Below are positions 51,401 through 61,134 of a DNA stretch of 64,000 nucleotides, piece after piece. Location: assembly GCA_023053575.1 (NCBI GenBank), contig JAKZAP010000009.1:19821869-19885868 (forward strand), in the 5' to 3' direction. The stretch comes from Branchinecta lynchi (lineage: Eukaryota > Arthropoda > Branchiopoda > Anostraca > Branchinectidae). Every line of letters starts with the position of its first letter. The stretch's first letter is position 1. The notes below the pieces were generated by a model. It worked only from the letters and a program-made list of their open reading frames with translations, searched no databases and was not told the DNA's origin. The position numbers and the translations under genes were made by a program.

Positions 51401-54400
51401 AAAAGGCCAAAATAAACGACTGATACGACTTAACAGAAGGCAGGGGGGGTGAGTCACCCCCCCTTCGGGCCACCCCTGAGTGACACTTGTCAAAAGCCGA
51501 TTGTCTCGTGAAAACTTGTCTCGTGATATGCTCTCACTTGAACTAACAATACAATAAAACGTATTGTTTTGAAGAAAGGTTGTTTCTTCAGCTTCCAACA
51601 AAGAAGAACTTTAGTACTTCCCTTGGCAACACTGAAGACGCTGCTCCTTTCCTCGGCCTGCTGGCGGAACCAACCAAGCGACCTGATTGGCCCTGCATAA
51701 GCGAGAACAGAGCCTCGTTTTTGTTGCAATAGCGCTGCCGCATCGCTGCTGCAGCACTTCTTTGCTTTTGGACAATGTGTGTTTTTGGATTCACTTTCTT
51801 CTTGGTTGAAACGGACGTGGTCGGTGAGCAATTCCGTGATTCTCAAGAAGCGCTGCCGTCTTCCTTGGAAGCACTGCAGTGCAAAAACGGATGTAGAAAG
51901 AATCAGTCCGGAATCGGCCGAGAAGTGGACCTGCAGCATGCAACATAAACGAGGCTCAGACCGCGAGTCTATTCTCCTTATTCACCGTATTGCAGCGCTC
52001 CGAGGAAAAGAGGAATCTGTAATAAACCTTATTGGCCGGAATACACCTTACTACACCTATTTGTACAATGCATTAGTCCAGAGGGCGAAGAGATATGCTA
52101 CTGATAAGAAAAGATCAAAATGGCCAGCAATCCACTTCATCAGGCATATTACCTGTTTCAAGCCCCAGGGCGAGTGTCGGTCCACTAACTGCGACACAAG
52201 TGACTTTCCCCGGGATTTCCTTCAAGACAAGACTCCTGTAATTCTCCCCATCAACTGTCAGGAAATTATCCAACAAATCTGGAAGAAATAGGTAGTTATA
52301 TAACAATAGATAGATATTTAATGCATATAAGCCAACAAGGGCCATTGCGCACCACAACAACAAAAGAAAAAAATATATAACAACAAGAACACTATGCCAA
52401 TATTTAAATTTACACGGATATACAATTTTCCCTGTGTGCTAACCCTATTCGGAGGAACCTTCCAAATAGTTGAATAGCCTGGAAACTTTTCTCTTTCATT
52501 CTCTCAATTGTCCACTCACTCCCACACGCTCTCACTCCAAACAACTCTTGTCTCAACCTATTCAATTCCTCACACTCTCCTACAAAATGGCTCATACTTT
52601 CATTATCACACATCCACACATAGGGCAAGAGTAAGGACCAGTTTTAACCCTAACTTTACCCAAATATTTTCTTCTTTTACCAAGAGGTAAACCATCCCCT
52701 CTTAATACAGATAATATAATCTGTATTCAAAGCCAGAGGCCATATACATGAACAGGCTATACACTAATTAAGCAACTAAATTAAACAAAATATAACAAAA
52801 ATTCAACTTCTATTCTCACGAAACTTCACTCCTACATCGACAAATCTACACACTTTGCATATTATCTGTGCCGATGAACAGTCCAAGATGCCTGGAAGCC
52901 ACAAATTCCACCCAAGCAAAGACACCCTTAAATCAGAAAGCTCACGACACTTCAGCAAAAAGTGCTCGAAGTCATCATTCCCTTCATTACACATACTTCA
53001 TTACATACATGAATATGAACAACTATAGTTGTAGTAATAATTCCTAGGCCTTCATTCCATAAACATTCGCAACCTAATACAATTCTATGTCTACGGGGCC
53101 ATGACTGTCGATTCTCAAGAGACACTAGTTGCGTTTTTGATCGAAGTTTTGTTCGCTTTTAGCGTAACAGGTTGCTACGCTATCGTTGCTACGTAATTTC
53201 CGTTTTCAAACGCCGTCGAAGTTCACCGTTTGCTTAATACCATACTCTATATGACTAAGCCCATAACACGCCATTGATCCTCAGGAAAAAGGAGTAAGCG
53301 TGTCCGTAACGACTGAAAACCTGTGTCAAACAATCACGGCGATCTTTGGGAGCAGCTGTGACAACACTTTCGCCTTTCTTCCGCTAGGTACCCGGAGAGG
53401 CCGGAGATTCTGCATCGGCAAGGAGAGATATTCATCAAAGGCATATTCTCGCCGCTCCCCGCGGGGAATCAAAGGGAACGACGAGAATAGAGGGAGTCAC
53501 TCCACGTGGACTCCGCCTAGGAAAACAGCGAGAACACGGGGACTGCTTCTAAAATGGATCTTGTTCGAAAAAAAAATATGTAGTTGACAAAATTAGTCTG
53601 GATCCACTTTATTTTTGGTCTTGTTTATTCTGATTCTTTTAAATTAATTTTACACTGCACCAACACCAGCAAAAACTGCTTCCCCTCCAAATCTGAAAGG
53701 GAGTCCTTTTTGATGATAGTGGTGATGATCGGAGCATTCCCCTTCCGCGGGGACTCGCGAGAATACGGGGAGCGAGTCCCCGAGACAAACAAAACGCGGG
53801 GACTCCTCAAGTGAAATCCTCGGGGAACGGCGAGAACACGCCTCAAGAGTATTAGCGTTTTCACGACTCCGGCGATCCTCGCCCGGTCGACGTTTCTTCA
53901 ACGAATCAAAAAAACTTCGAACTCACGAAGTTCGACGGTCAGAGTTTGAAGGACAAAGGACTTGTGACCGGCGACCACAAACGGTATTTAAAACAAAGAC
54001 CTTTGAGGTTGAAGGTAACTTCAAAACTTCGCTCAAAAACGCAACTACTGGCGGATGATCTTTCCAGAAACGGAGTGATAGGGAACGCTCTTGCATTTGA
54101 AGCTGCAATAGTTGCGTCTTTGATCGAAGTTTTGTTCGCCGTTAGCATAGCAGGTTGCTTAATTTCCGTTTTCAAACGCCCTCGAAGTTCACCGTACGCT
54201 TAATTATTGTTTTTACGACTCCGGCGATCCTTTCCCGGTCGCGTTTCTTCAACGTTTCAAGCAAACTCTGAACTCACGAATTTCGACGATCAGAGTTTGA
54301 AGGACAAAGGAACTGTGACCCGAGACCAAAAACGGTATTAAAGCAGAGACACTTGAGTTTGAGGGTTACTTCAAACTCCGATCAAAAACGCAACTAGAGT

Positions 54401-57400
54401 CAGAGTTTGAAGGACAAAGAAACTGTGACCGACGACCAAACGGTGTTTAAACAGAGATCTCTGAGTCTGAAGGCAACTTCAAACTTCGATCAAAAACGCA
54501 ACTAATGACTCAGATGAGCAATTCTATCAATGCTTCGGACAATCTGTTTGCCGAAATAATTTACAATGTGTGTTTTTTTTAGCATTACTATTATTAAAGG
54601 ACAGGTCGTACTTATGACAGTAGTTCATTCTACTTCTTTAGTATTTACATCCATGCTCGTGCCTAGATCCTATCCTATCTCGTCTATTGGCTTTACACCA
54701 AGTATCAAGCTTGCCATGTTTCTTCTCTTTACGTGACGTATTAGGCTCCCGATAATCTGATTGGTCCGAAGAGCGGTTCTAAATAAAGTTCAAAATCCAA
54801 TTCAGCATTTCTCCTTACCCCGATACTGAATCTCTAATCGACTTCAGAAACAACTTTGACAACTTGATATTTGGAAAGACCCCCGAGTCTCAGACCACCC
54901 AGTTCAAATCCGGACCGGATCCGGTGACTTTGGGAGGGGGGGATCTTGGGAAACGTTTTGATTGGAGGGATAGGGATGAAACTTGGTGGGAAGAACAAGC
55001 ATACGCTCTAGATACATCGTAGACATAACTGGGCATGATTCAGGCACTGTGCGGGAGTTGGGGGGGGGGGAGCGTCCAGAAATTCTTGTGATCCCACGAG
55101 TCCGGTACTTCTTGCTGTACTAGGATGATGAAACTTGGAAGGCGTGTCAGGGACCCGAACAGACTGACTTGAGAAGTAGTCGTTTCCCCGATCCGACCAT
55201 CATGGGGGAGTGGAGGGATGGGGAATCCGGAATCTAGTAGCATGCATAACTTTTGAATGGGTGATCGGAACTGAATGAAACTTGGCAAGTGGGAAGAGCT
55301 ATCGTCTAAGATATCCCGTGCCAAGTCCTGGTCAGTCCGATACTTGTGGGGGGGGGGATTAGAGGGTGCACCAGAAATCTCGTGAAACGCTTAGAGTCGA
55401 GGGATTGGGATGGAACTTGGTGGGAAGAACAAGCATCAGCCCTAGATACGTGATTGACAGGACCAGATCGTATCGGGTCTCTGTCGGGGAGACGGGGGGT
55501 CAACTTGTATTGGCCTTGCTGTCGGCCCCTTTCCACCTTTCTTTTCATCCGCTACCTTTCTTGAATGCTAAGACGCCCCTGCTGCCTACACGACTACAGT
55601 AGCCGTACAGTAGCTCCTCATCTCGTATCTTCAGGCTGTTGGTGGCTGAGATTTGGTGACAATTTAAGACAGTGGAACGTTCTTCGGAGTTTTCGGGTCG
55701 CTAAGGTGTTTGCTGAGCACTCAAAGAGAATGTGCTGCGCCATTTCATCCTGTTGGTTGCAGAGTCTGCAGTTTGGAGTGTGATGGAGGCAGTGCCGTCT
55801 TTTACTTACGGTAGACCTAGGTCATCCATGGGTTTGTGGCCCCTTTTCGAGAGTCAAAAAACGTCAACCCATTAGCACGCACTATTCTTGGTCGAGCCAC
55901 ACCATGGTCACATCTGACAAAACTTCGGTAACGTAAACGACGAGGGTGCGACCTGGGTCGCAAGGAACAAGGTAATACGGCTAGCAACTATAGCATGATT
56001 TCTCAGCAATTTACGCCTACCACTTGGCCTCTCTTTTCCCCTGCCCCCCCCCCCCCCAGCACCGGCCTAACTAGCTTAAGGGTAAAGACGGCACTGGATG
56101 GAGGTACCAATCAAACACCTGGTTTTCTTTATATAATTTGAAAAGTTTGCTACGAGGAGCGCACCACCAATGGAGAAGATGGCGTCTGCAGATGCCTTCA
56201 ACAGAGGAAGGATCTTTTTAGTAAATTCAAAATCAAAGAGAGTTAATTGAAGTTCTACCTCAAGTTTCTGCCAGGATAACTTTCTGCCAGAAATAGTTGG
56301 CTATTAGCCGATATAAAGTTTATTATTTTTCTTTTCCATTTTACTTTTTATATGCAAGTAACAAAGCAAAGGTAGTGAAACAGTTAAAAAAGTATTCAAA
56401 TAAGCCTGCCTCTACTGTACCTGAAATCAAAATGCAGTCCAAGTGAAAAATCTTAGAGGTGAAAGACCCACTCAGCTCCAAAGGGTTTCCATCACACAGT
56501 GGCGTAATCCCAACTTCCTCTTCTGGGATCTGGTACTTCCCCGATTCACTAATATAGGCTAGTGTTCCATTTGACACGTGAAATGAGCTCAGCCAATCAA
56601 CGGATATCCTCTCTTGTCTCTGTAGGTCTGGGACCGAAAACACTGAAACTGAATAATGCCCATCGTAAACATAGAGGAGCTCGGAATCATAACAGATTGA
56701 TGACAGTTTCAGTCCATGATACATTGTCAGGACATTTACAGTTTCCAAATTAGTCATGTCCAACAGGTTGATGAGGCCATTATCGGTGAGGACAAACAAA
56801 TAATCATGGTATGCTAGGGGTTCTTCCAACTCTGTCTCACTCTCAACTCTCACAAGACCTCTCTTGACTCGAGCTAGCTCTATTAGCTTCACCGACTCCT
56901 GAAAACATTCCCTGACATCTCTTCCAAGGCCTTTCTTGAATGTCCTCATGACCAACATGAACAGTTCAGGGAGATACAGTAGAAGGACGTCACCCGATAC
57001 TTTCACAACTGAGAATTTGGGCAAGTATGTTTCAATCCTTCTTAGTCTGCAGTCCCCAATACTAGATCGGTGAAAAGATGTTTCTGCAAGTTCTGACCAG
57101 TCAACACTTGACGGTAAATCTTTTCGGGGAGCTTCGAGAGATGGTAATAGTTTAAGATGCGCAGAGATATGGTGTTGGTTCATGTACCATTCACAAACAG
57201 CTCTCCAATGCTCCTGGACCTGGAAAATACAAAAAAATTAACAGTTACTGTGTACCACATTATATATTAGTGTTTTTGGTGTACACATTTTCGCTAATCT
57301 CTTCAATTTATTTGGGAGTAGAAATTTTGCGTTTTAGTTTTAGAGGGTACCGGAATATTTTGTTGAGTTTACTGTAAAACTATTAGAAAAGCACTGTACG

Positions 57401-60400
57401 TACGAAGTTTTGTTCTATGCAGTACTTGTCCAATGTATGTGTTAATTATGTCTGGCAATAAAATAAAATAAAACGTAACCCTTCGACAGCAACTATGCCA
57501 TCGAATGTTTTTAACTACCCGATGAAAAATTTATCTCAAAATAGTAGTCTCAAGTTGTACAAAAAGTAGCATGCAGCACTAACTGATGCTACTACATGCT
57601 TCTACTTCAAGGCTAAGGTGTTACTGCATACTACTGCATGCCACTATTAGCAAGACCGGTTGCTACTATGGCAGGACAGGATGCTATTGGATACTAATGC
57701 TTAAGACTGGATCAGTCTGAGGCACTTTAAATGATAGTATTCTTCGCTATTACATAGTATTACAAGCAACTTTTTCGTACAACTATCATACAACTACGCA
57801 GGCTACAAATTTTGCATCAGGTAAGGAGAAACTTTTGGGGGACAAAGGCTAAGGTTGGAAAGGGAATGAGAGAAGAGGAAAAGCTCAGACCTTATGGTAT
57901 GTTTAAAAATGGTACACCCCAATTTTATGGCTACACAGGTAGTAAAGTCGTTATTGGTTCTTTGGCTTGGTCGGCATGGCTTGGTCCTGATCAAAACATC
58001 AGAAATAGCAAAGCTTTGAAACAAAACCCATTGCTCGGAATGATGGAAAGAAGGTTACTCCCAAGTTTGTGGGGGCGTGTGTGCATGGTGGTTTTGTGGA
58101 GCATGTGGTTTACATGCACATCTTGAGCTGTTTTTCAAAATTTTATAATGTGCAGACCGTAGCACAGCCATCAAATCCAGACGCGAGCAGTGTCTGTTTT
58201 ACAGGCTTAAAACCAGTAAGTAAGTAAATAAGTAAGTAAGTAATTTATTTATGACCCGCCATTTTGAAAAAGCGGAGTAAATGAAGAAAATAAAGAAAAC
58301 ACATAAACACACAGAAAAAGACACTTAATTTTCAATCTTCGGTCAGGAAGCAGTGGATGACGTCGTGCGCTGCCTGGGCCCTGTTGTCCATGATTTTTAT
58401 AGGCGATAAGGAAACATCCAAAAGGGTAACACTTGTATCTTGCCTTCTGAACTTCTCCGTCAATGAATGAATGAATGAATGAATGAATGAATTTATTACA
58501 TGCAGCCTAGTAATAAGGCATTTGCACAGTACATACAAAAAAAGGTAAATAAGCGCTTGACAAGAAATACATAGGGTACACAAAATCTAAAACAATAGCA
58601 AAAGATAAACGAACGCTAAAATGTAGGCTGTGGTTATGACATAATTTCGACAAGTGTAGCAGGTGCTTTGCATATTTAAAATAACATGATCTCATCTTTT
58701 TAATCTCCTTCTTTCGCAGAACATGAGTGACGCCAGAACGAAGTAGTATAGAGGGAGCGCAAAAGGTGCTGTACAAATTACCCAAAATTTGTCCAGTGCA
58801 CTGGTACTGATCAAAGATGAATCTATCACCCAGCCCACTACGTCGGCTCTGCAAACGACTGCACGAAATACCTCAGTGTCTTTAAATCAGATGAAACGAA
58901 AAACACCTAGGGCCCAATTGTGCCAACTCTGCCCCAAAGATTTCCTCTGAATTGTGAAGTGATTAAGTCGAAATCAGAAAACAAAAAAGAAACCGTCTAA
59001 TGAGCAATGATGAGCACTTGCAACTGCAACCAAATAACCAACTGAACAAGTATAGACAAGAAGGCAATTCCTCCTGGGCAATGACCTCAGCCAGAGTTCT
59101 AGCTCCAACCCGAATTGGACTGCAAATTTCTTTACTATGCCAAATCTGTACGTTACTATGCCAAATCTGTACTGTCAAGAAGCAAAACTTCTTGACATGG
59201 GACCTAGCTGAGACTGCATAGTTATGTCATTTTAACATGTCTGCATATTCCATGTCAGTTTGAAAAAGTCCAAAAGAGAGCCTACAAATGAAATTAGACT
59301 GTCAGAAGTTTCATAGCAGACAACAGAAGGATGCGCGGTTTACAACAGACAACACACAACATATAACAATTGGGTTTTTATCTGTTGTTGCCATACTCCT
59401 TATGCATGGAATAGCATTAACAGGGAGAGCAAAAAAAGCATCTGCTGACTTTTTTTATTTGTCGTCATGATATCGGAAAATTCAGCAGATGCTTTTTTGG
59501 CAGTTTTTCGTCTCTTCACTTGCAATGCTTGGTATGCATGATGTTTCATGCATAATGTTTGTCCTGAGAACAGGCAACATCCTCTGTTGCATGTTTGTCC
59601 TGAAAACAGGCAACATCCTCTGTTGCATGTTGTACAGTGTACCCAACCAGGAATATAGGCGACATAAAGGTGACATTATACAAACATTCAATCCTATTAT
59701 ACTGCCTCACGTCTGCACATCCACAAGCCATGCCAAAAAACAGTTAGGGAGAGCATTGTGAAGATCTCAAAGCCATTTGCACGTACCAGGAGCCCAAATC
59801 ACTTCTTTTCATCCAGAGTGGTGCAAACCTTGCACCCTGCCAGGGGACAGTCAGTCCACATAAACTGGACTCAAATCATAAGTTTGACAAGGAGTTGGAA
59901 TCCAAACCCAGGAAATCTGAGTATGATGTCCTTGGCCATTTAGTACACTTCACCCTTTTTGTACCCTTTATTCCCCAGAAGGGTACCAGTATACATACCC
60001 TGCAGCAAGGACATAGTGCAGCAGTCAGGGGCATCCCAAGGGGGTGAGTGGGGGGTTCTCCCACCCTCAGAAGTTCTGAGGGGAAAAATTCCTGTAGATT
60101 TTGACTGGTGAACTGAACTAGATGATTTTTAGGGAATCTACTGGATATTTACCCAGCGAACCACTGGAATTTTGCTCAGGGGATCTAGTGCAATCTACCA
60201 AAACTTGTCTTAGGGAATTTACTGGAGGTTGGATCAGGGAATCTAGGAATCTACCAGAACTTGTCTTGTGGAATTTACTGGAGACTGGACCACAGAGTCT
60301 ATCGGATTTTGCTCCACAGAATCTACCAGACTTTGTCTCAGGGAATCTACCAGAATTTACCTTAAATTACTTTACCTTAAATCGCACTTGCCAGCAAAAG

Positions 60401-61029
60401 GTAATAGCCTACTGCTTACCAGATAAGTATAGACTCACAGCCTGCTCACAGCTTACCAGGATGACCCCGGCACACAACTTTACTAGAGATTCTTGGAGAC
60501 AGACGACATAGCGTTCTGGGACATTCATCAAGTGATTCCAGTAATCTCCTAAGTTTCTGCAGCTTTCAAGAATCCTACTGAAATTTCCAGAATTTCCAAC
60601 TACAAATATTGTTCCAGGAATAATATCACAGTACTACTCCGGCTTTGACAGCTTTCTCAACTCTTTTCCGGTGACAAGCCAAGAAGAGTTAAAAAACGTG
60701 GGCTAACCGGTAACTCGTGTTCCGACATGATCTCAAAACCAGCTCAAAACTAAACGAAATACCAATGCCAATGGTAATACCCAGTAATACCCATCAATCA
60801 GACTATTTTGTATTTTAGCAGTACAGCTATCATCTTTTTAAATCTGTTGCAAACTGTCCGCTTTTGGAACCTCAAAAAAGACCCCTCCTACCTCTTTTGA
60901 TTGAAAGACAAATTGTTTGATAATCTGTCGCCACCTTGAACAAACCGACATCATTCTGAACAGCGTCCACGTTGGCATATAACTAAATATCCGAACAAGA
61001 ACCTCAAGCGGAAGACTCTCAAAACCCAT
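45239..61029 (-). CDS. F-box protein with beta-propeller-like C-terminal region (three coding exons)
   Basis: Coding exons on the - strand: 61029-60892, 57219-56421 and 45444-45239, totalling 1143 nt, 380 residues plus stop. Residues 6-40 (LPLEVLVRIFSYMPTWTLFR...) are a clear F-box, so the product probably joins an SCF ubiquitin ligase through SKP1. Residues 47-380 show repeated short hydrophobic strands such as YLFVLTDNGLINLLD, LLYVYDGHYSVSVFSV and GTLAYISES, which suggest a WD-like propeller for substrate binding. No canonical WD signature is seen, so subtype is unassigned. The exon 1-2 junction is phase 0 and the exon 2-3 junction is phase 1 (G|GA). The start at 61029 places the F-box at the N-terminus, as is common; an in-frame ATG at 61134 would add 35 residues. 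The gene converges on NOP56. Its last intron is about 11 kb of transposons. Confidence 0.78.
45450..45950. other. AT-rich stretch in the F-box last intron
   Basis: No family recognised. It lies just upstream (in gene orientation) of F-box exon 3. Confidence 0.4.
45955..46066. repeat. Repeat G, copy 5
   Basis: TTGAGCCCAAGCTGACTTTG, then a short palindrome between TCAAATAATGCATAC and GCATTATTTGG. Confidence 0.5.
46197..46287 (+). repeat. 90-bp direct repeat, copy 2
   Basis: Second copy, followed immediately by family B copy 6, whereas copy 1 follows family B copy 5. The order is reversed between the two places. Confidence 0.6.
46295..46510 (+). repeat. Repeat B, copy 6
   Basis: GTCAAGCATACAGCACAGGT to GATGGGTAACTAAATTGTCC and TTTTTTCGGTTAAACC. 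Confidence 0.6.
46515..46790 (+). repeat. Repeat V, copy 2
   Basis: Holds the perfect palindrome GGGGTGTTGAACACCCC within a longer stem (GTCTGG..CCAGAC). Confidence 0.5.
47233..48250 (+). repeat. Repeat E, copy 3 (five monomers)
   Basis: Head TTTTTGGGATCCCAAAACGT, monomers near 47470, 47610, 47745, 47882 and 48018, tail TTCTGGGATCACATCGACAC. In the long F-box intron, with no neighbouring R copy. Confidence 0.72.
49158..51478. mobile_element. hAT-type DNA transposon, non-autonomous
   Basis: 2,321 bp with terminal inverted repeats CAGGGGTGGCCCGAAG on both ends and a perfect 8-bp duplication AGTGACAC (49150-49157, 51479-51486), the hAT signature. Only short frames are visible, so no transposase is called. 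It interrupts the right arm of the foldback-like element 48416-51535. Confidence 0.88.
50436..50769. mobile_element. hAT-like MITE, family M, copy 1, nested in the hAT element
   Basis: 334 bp with termini CAGAGGTGTCA and CAGAGGCGTTA (inverted) and a perfect 8-bp duplication CTAGCATA (50428-50435, 50770-50777). It contains G- and C-runs near its left end and repeated AGTCGATTTTT units. Confidence 0.85.
51779..52291 (+). CDS. Uncharacterised 170-residue reading frame
   Basis: An uninterrupted frame in the long F-box intron, between the end of a foldback-like element (51535) and a LINE 3' tail (52292). The C-terminal two-thirds, from an internal MQHKRGSDRESILLIHRIAA, looks protein-like: YTYLYNALVQRAKRYATDKK, then HITCFKPQGECRSTNCDTSD with four cysteines, ending IQQIWKK. 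No family was recognised. It could be a transposon gene, part of a cellular gene, or chance; a shorter opposite-strand frame overlaps it. Confidence 0.35.
   Translation: MFLDSLSSWLKRTWSVSNSVILKKRCRLPWKHCSAKTDVERISPESAEKWTCSMQHKRGSDRESILLIHRIAALRGKEESVINLIGRNTPYYTYLYNALVQRAKRYATDKKRSKWPAIHFIRHITCFKPQGECRSTNCDTSDFPRDFLQDKTPVILPINCQEIIQQIWKK
52292..52690 (-). mobile_element. LINE 3' end with zinc-knuckle remnant
   Basis: - strand coding ends SMSHFVGECEELNRLRQELF..HRENCISV, the Cys/His knuckle found at the C-terminus of many LINE ORF2 proteins, followed by a short AT-rich 3' UTR. Confidence 0.7.
52715..53010 (-). mobile_element. Second LINE 3' end, related to the full-length LINE tail
   Basis: Encodes DDFEHFLLKCRELSDLRVSL on the - strand and ends with GTATATGGCCTCTGGCTTTG, almost the same 3' UTR text as the intact element at 39366-43570. 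Confidence 0.65.
53127..54517. mobile_element. Inverted-repeat element T, copy 1 (composite, interrupted)
   Basis: AGTTGCGTTTTTGATCGAAG at the left and its inverse TTCGATCAAAAACGCAACT at the right, with internal partial repeats. A block at about 53233-53855 (including H5) interrupts it. Confidence 0.55.
53439..53842 (+). mobile_element. Inverted-repeat element H, copy 5 (complete)
   Basis: 404 bp, AGGCATATTCTCGCCG to CGGCGAGAACACGCC, flanked by TCAA (53435-53438, 53843-53846). Inserted in another repeat inside a family T element. Confidence 0.7.
54840..55495 (-). repeat. Repeat R, copy 7 (partial)
   Basis: Reverse-oriented monomers with GATGAAACTTGG and GGGATGGAACTTGGTGGG, without either palindromic end. 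Confidence 0.7.
55545..55860 (-). mobile_element. LINE 3' end with zinc-knuckle remnant
   Basis: - strand reads CRLCNQQDEMAQHILFECSA then RKLRTFHCL, the C-x2-C..H..C knuckle. Followed by ATGAAAAGAAAGGTGGAAAG, a segment with a look-alike near 840-870. Confidence 0.65.
56319..56324 (-). promoter_or_regulatory. Intronic polyadenylation signal AATAAA
   Basis: AATAAA on the - strand lies 17 bases beyond the read-through stop of F-box exon 2 (56341-56343). Used without splicing, it would give a shorter product of 338 residues ending LLLAYKK. Its use is inferred. Confidence 0.4.
56421..57219 (-). CDS. F-box gene coding exon 2 (propeller-like region)
   Basis: The acceptor TATTTTCCAG ends at 57220 (minus orientation) and the donor GTACAG follows 56421. 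It encodes residues 47-312, from VQEHWRAVCEWYMN to FHLDCILIS. The frame also stays open to a stop at 56341-56343, so an unspliced, intronically polyadenylated form is possible. Confidence 0.82.
57508..57815. repeat. Interspersed repeat J, copy 2
   Basis: Second copy, in the first intron of the F-box gene, same orientation as copy 1: shared AACTATCATACAACTACGCA and GCACTTTAAAT. Confidence 0.6.
58205..58458 (-). mobile_element. LINE 3' end with (TTAC)n tail
   Basis: Encodes DTSVTLLDVSLSPIKIM and RAQAAHDVIHCFLTED before the stop at 58332, then a 3' UTR with ACTCCGCTTTTTC and a TTACTTAC microsatellite at 58208-58245. Confidence 0.6.
58459..58860 (-). mobile_element. LINE 3' end with (ATTC)n tail
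   Basis: Encodes KKMRSCYFKYAKHLLHLSKL on the - strand and ends in ATTCATTCATTC at 58459-58492. The neighbouring LINE end at 58205 begins immediately after this tail. Confidence 0.55.
59431..59498. repeat. 68-bp palindrome
   Basis: AAAAAAAGCATCTGCTGA and its inverse TCAGCAGATGCTTTTTT enclose TGTCGTCATGATATCGG. A relative, inverted and more decayed, lies at about 28173-28237. Confidence 0.55.
59546..59630 (+). repeat. 35-bp tandem duplication
   Basis: TGTTTGTCCTGA(G/A)AACAGGCAACATCCTCTGTTGC occurs twice in a row with one difference, just downstream of the 68-bp palindrome. Confidence 0.6.
59632..60835. other. First-intron stretch of the F-box gene
   Basis: Apart from the minisatellite at 60122-60365, no gene or repeat family is recognised. 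Confidence 0.35.
60122..60365 (+). repeat. Degenerate minisatellite, 35-40-bp unit
   Basis: Repeated AGGGAATCTACCAGAACTT-like units, about six, diverged. The frame through it stays open (60122-60511), which for a degenerate repeat need not mean coding. Located in the first intron side of the F-box gene. Confidence 0.5.
60892..61029 (-). CDS. F-box gene coding exon 1 (F-box domain)
   Basis: Encodes residues 1-46, MGFESLPLEVLVRIFSYMPT onwards, with a GTAGGA donor immediately below 60892 after codons for S-K-E. Phase 0. Confidence 0.82.
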
Positions 61030-61134
61030 GATGCTACTAAAATAGCCACAGGTCACCAGAAAAAAACTCGTTACTGGGTTTTGAATTTTTGCGGTTTCTT
61101 TCCGGCACAGAGTTAATAAATCAACAAAATACAT

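Larger units (their letters stand above)
48416..51535. mobile_element. Second foldback-like element, arrays of TCACGAGACAA
   Basis: Left arm 48416-48600 has repeats of CACGAGACAAGT and similar. The right arm has inverted TTGTCTCGTGA units at about 49020-49157 and 51487-51535. The ends GGCTACCTATCACGAGACAA and GAGAGCATATCACGAGACAA share 14 terminal-proximal bases, and the 8-bp duplication ACTTGAAC (48408-48415, 51536-51543) is perfect. Without the hAT element inserted in its right arm it would be about 0.8 kb. No coding capacity was recognised. Confidence 0.75.

Noticed and set aside
48416..51535. Tc1/mariner element with TA duplication at TCACGAG ends
   Set aside because: A TA flank fits, but the longer perfect 8-bp duplication ACTTGAAC a few bases outside is better evidence.
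51490..51939. 149-residue minus-strand frame
   Set aside because: It runs through the foldback-like element end and overlaps the longer plus-strand frame; no family features.
56100..56290. Extra F-box exon on the minus strand reading LPLLKASADAIFSIGGALL
   Set aside because: It opens only in phases that do not match the phase-1 end of exon 2, whereas exon 3 at 45444 fits exactly.
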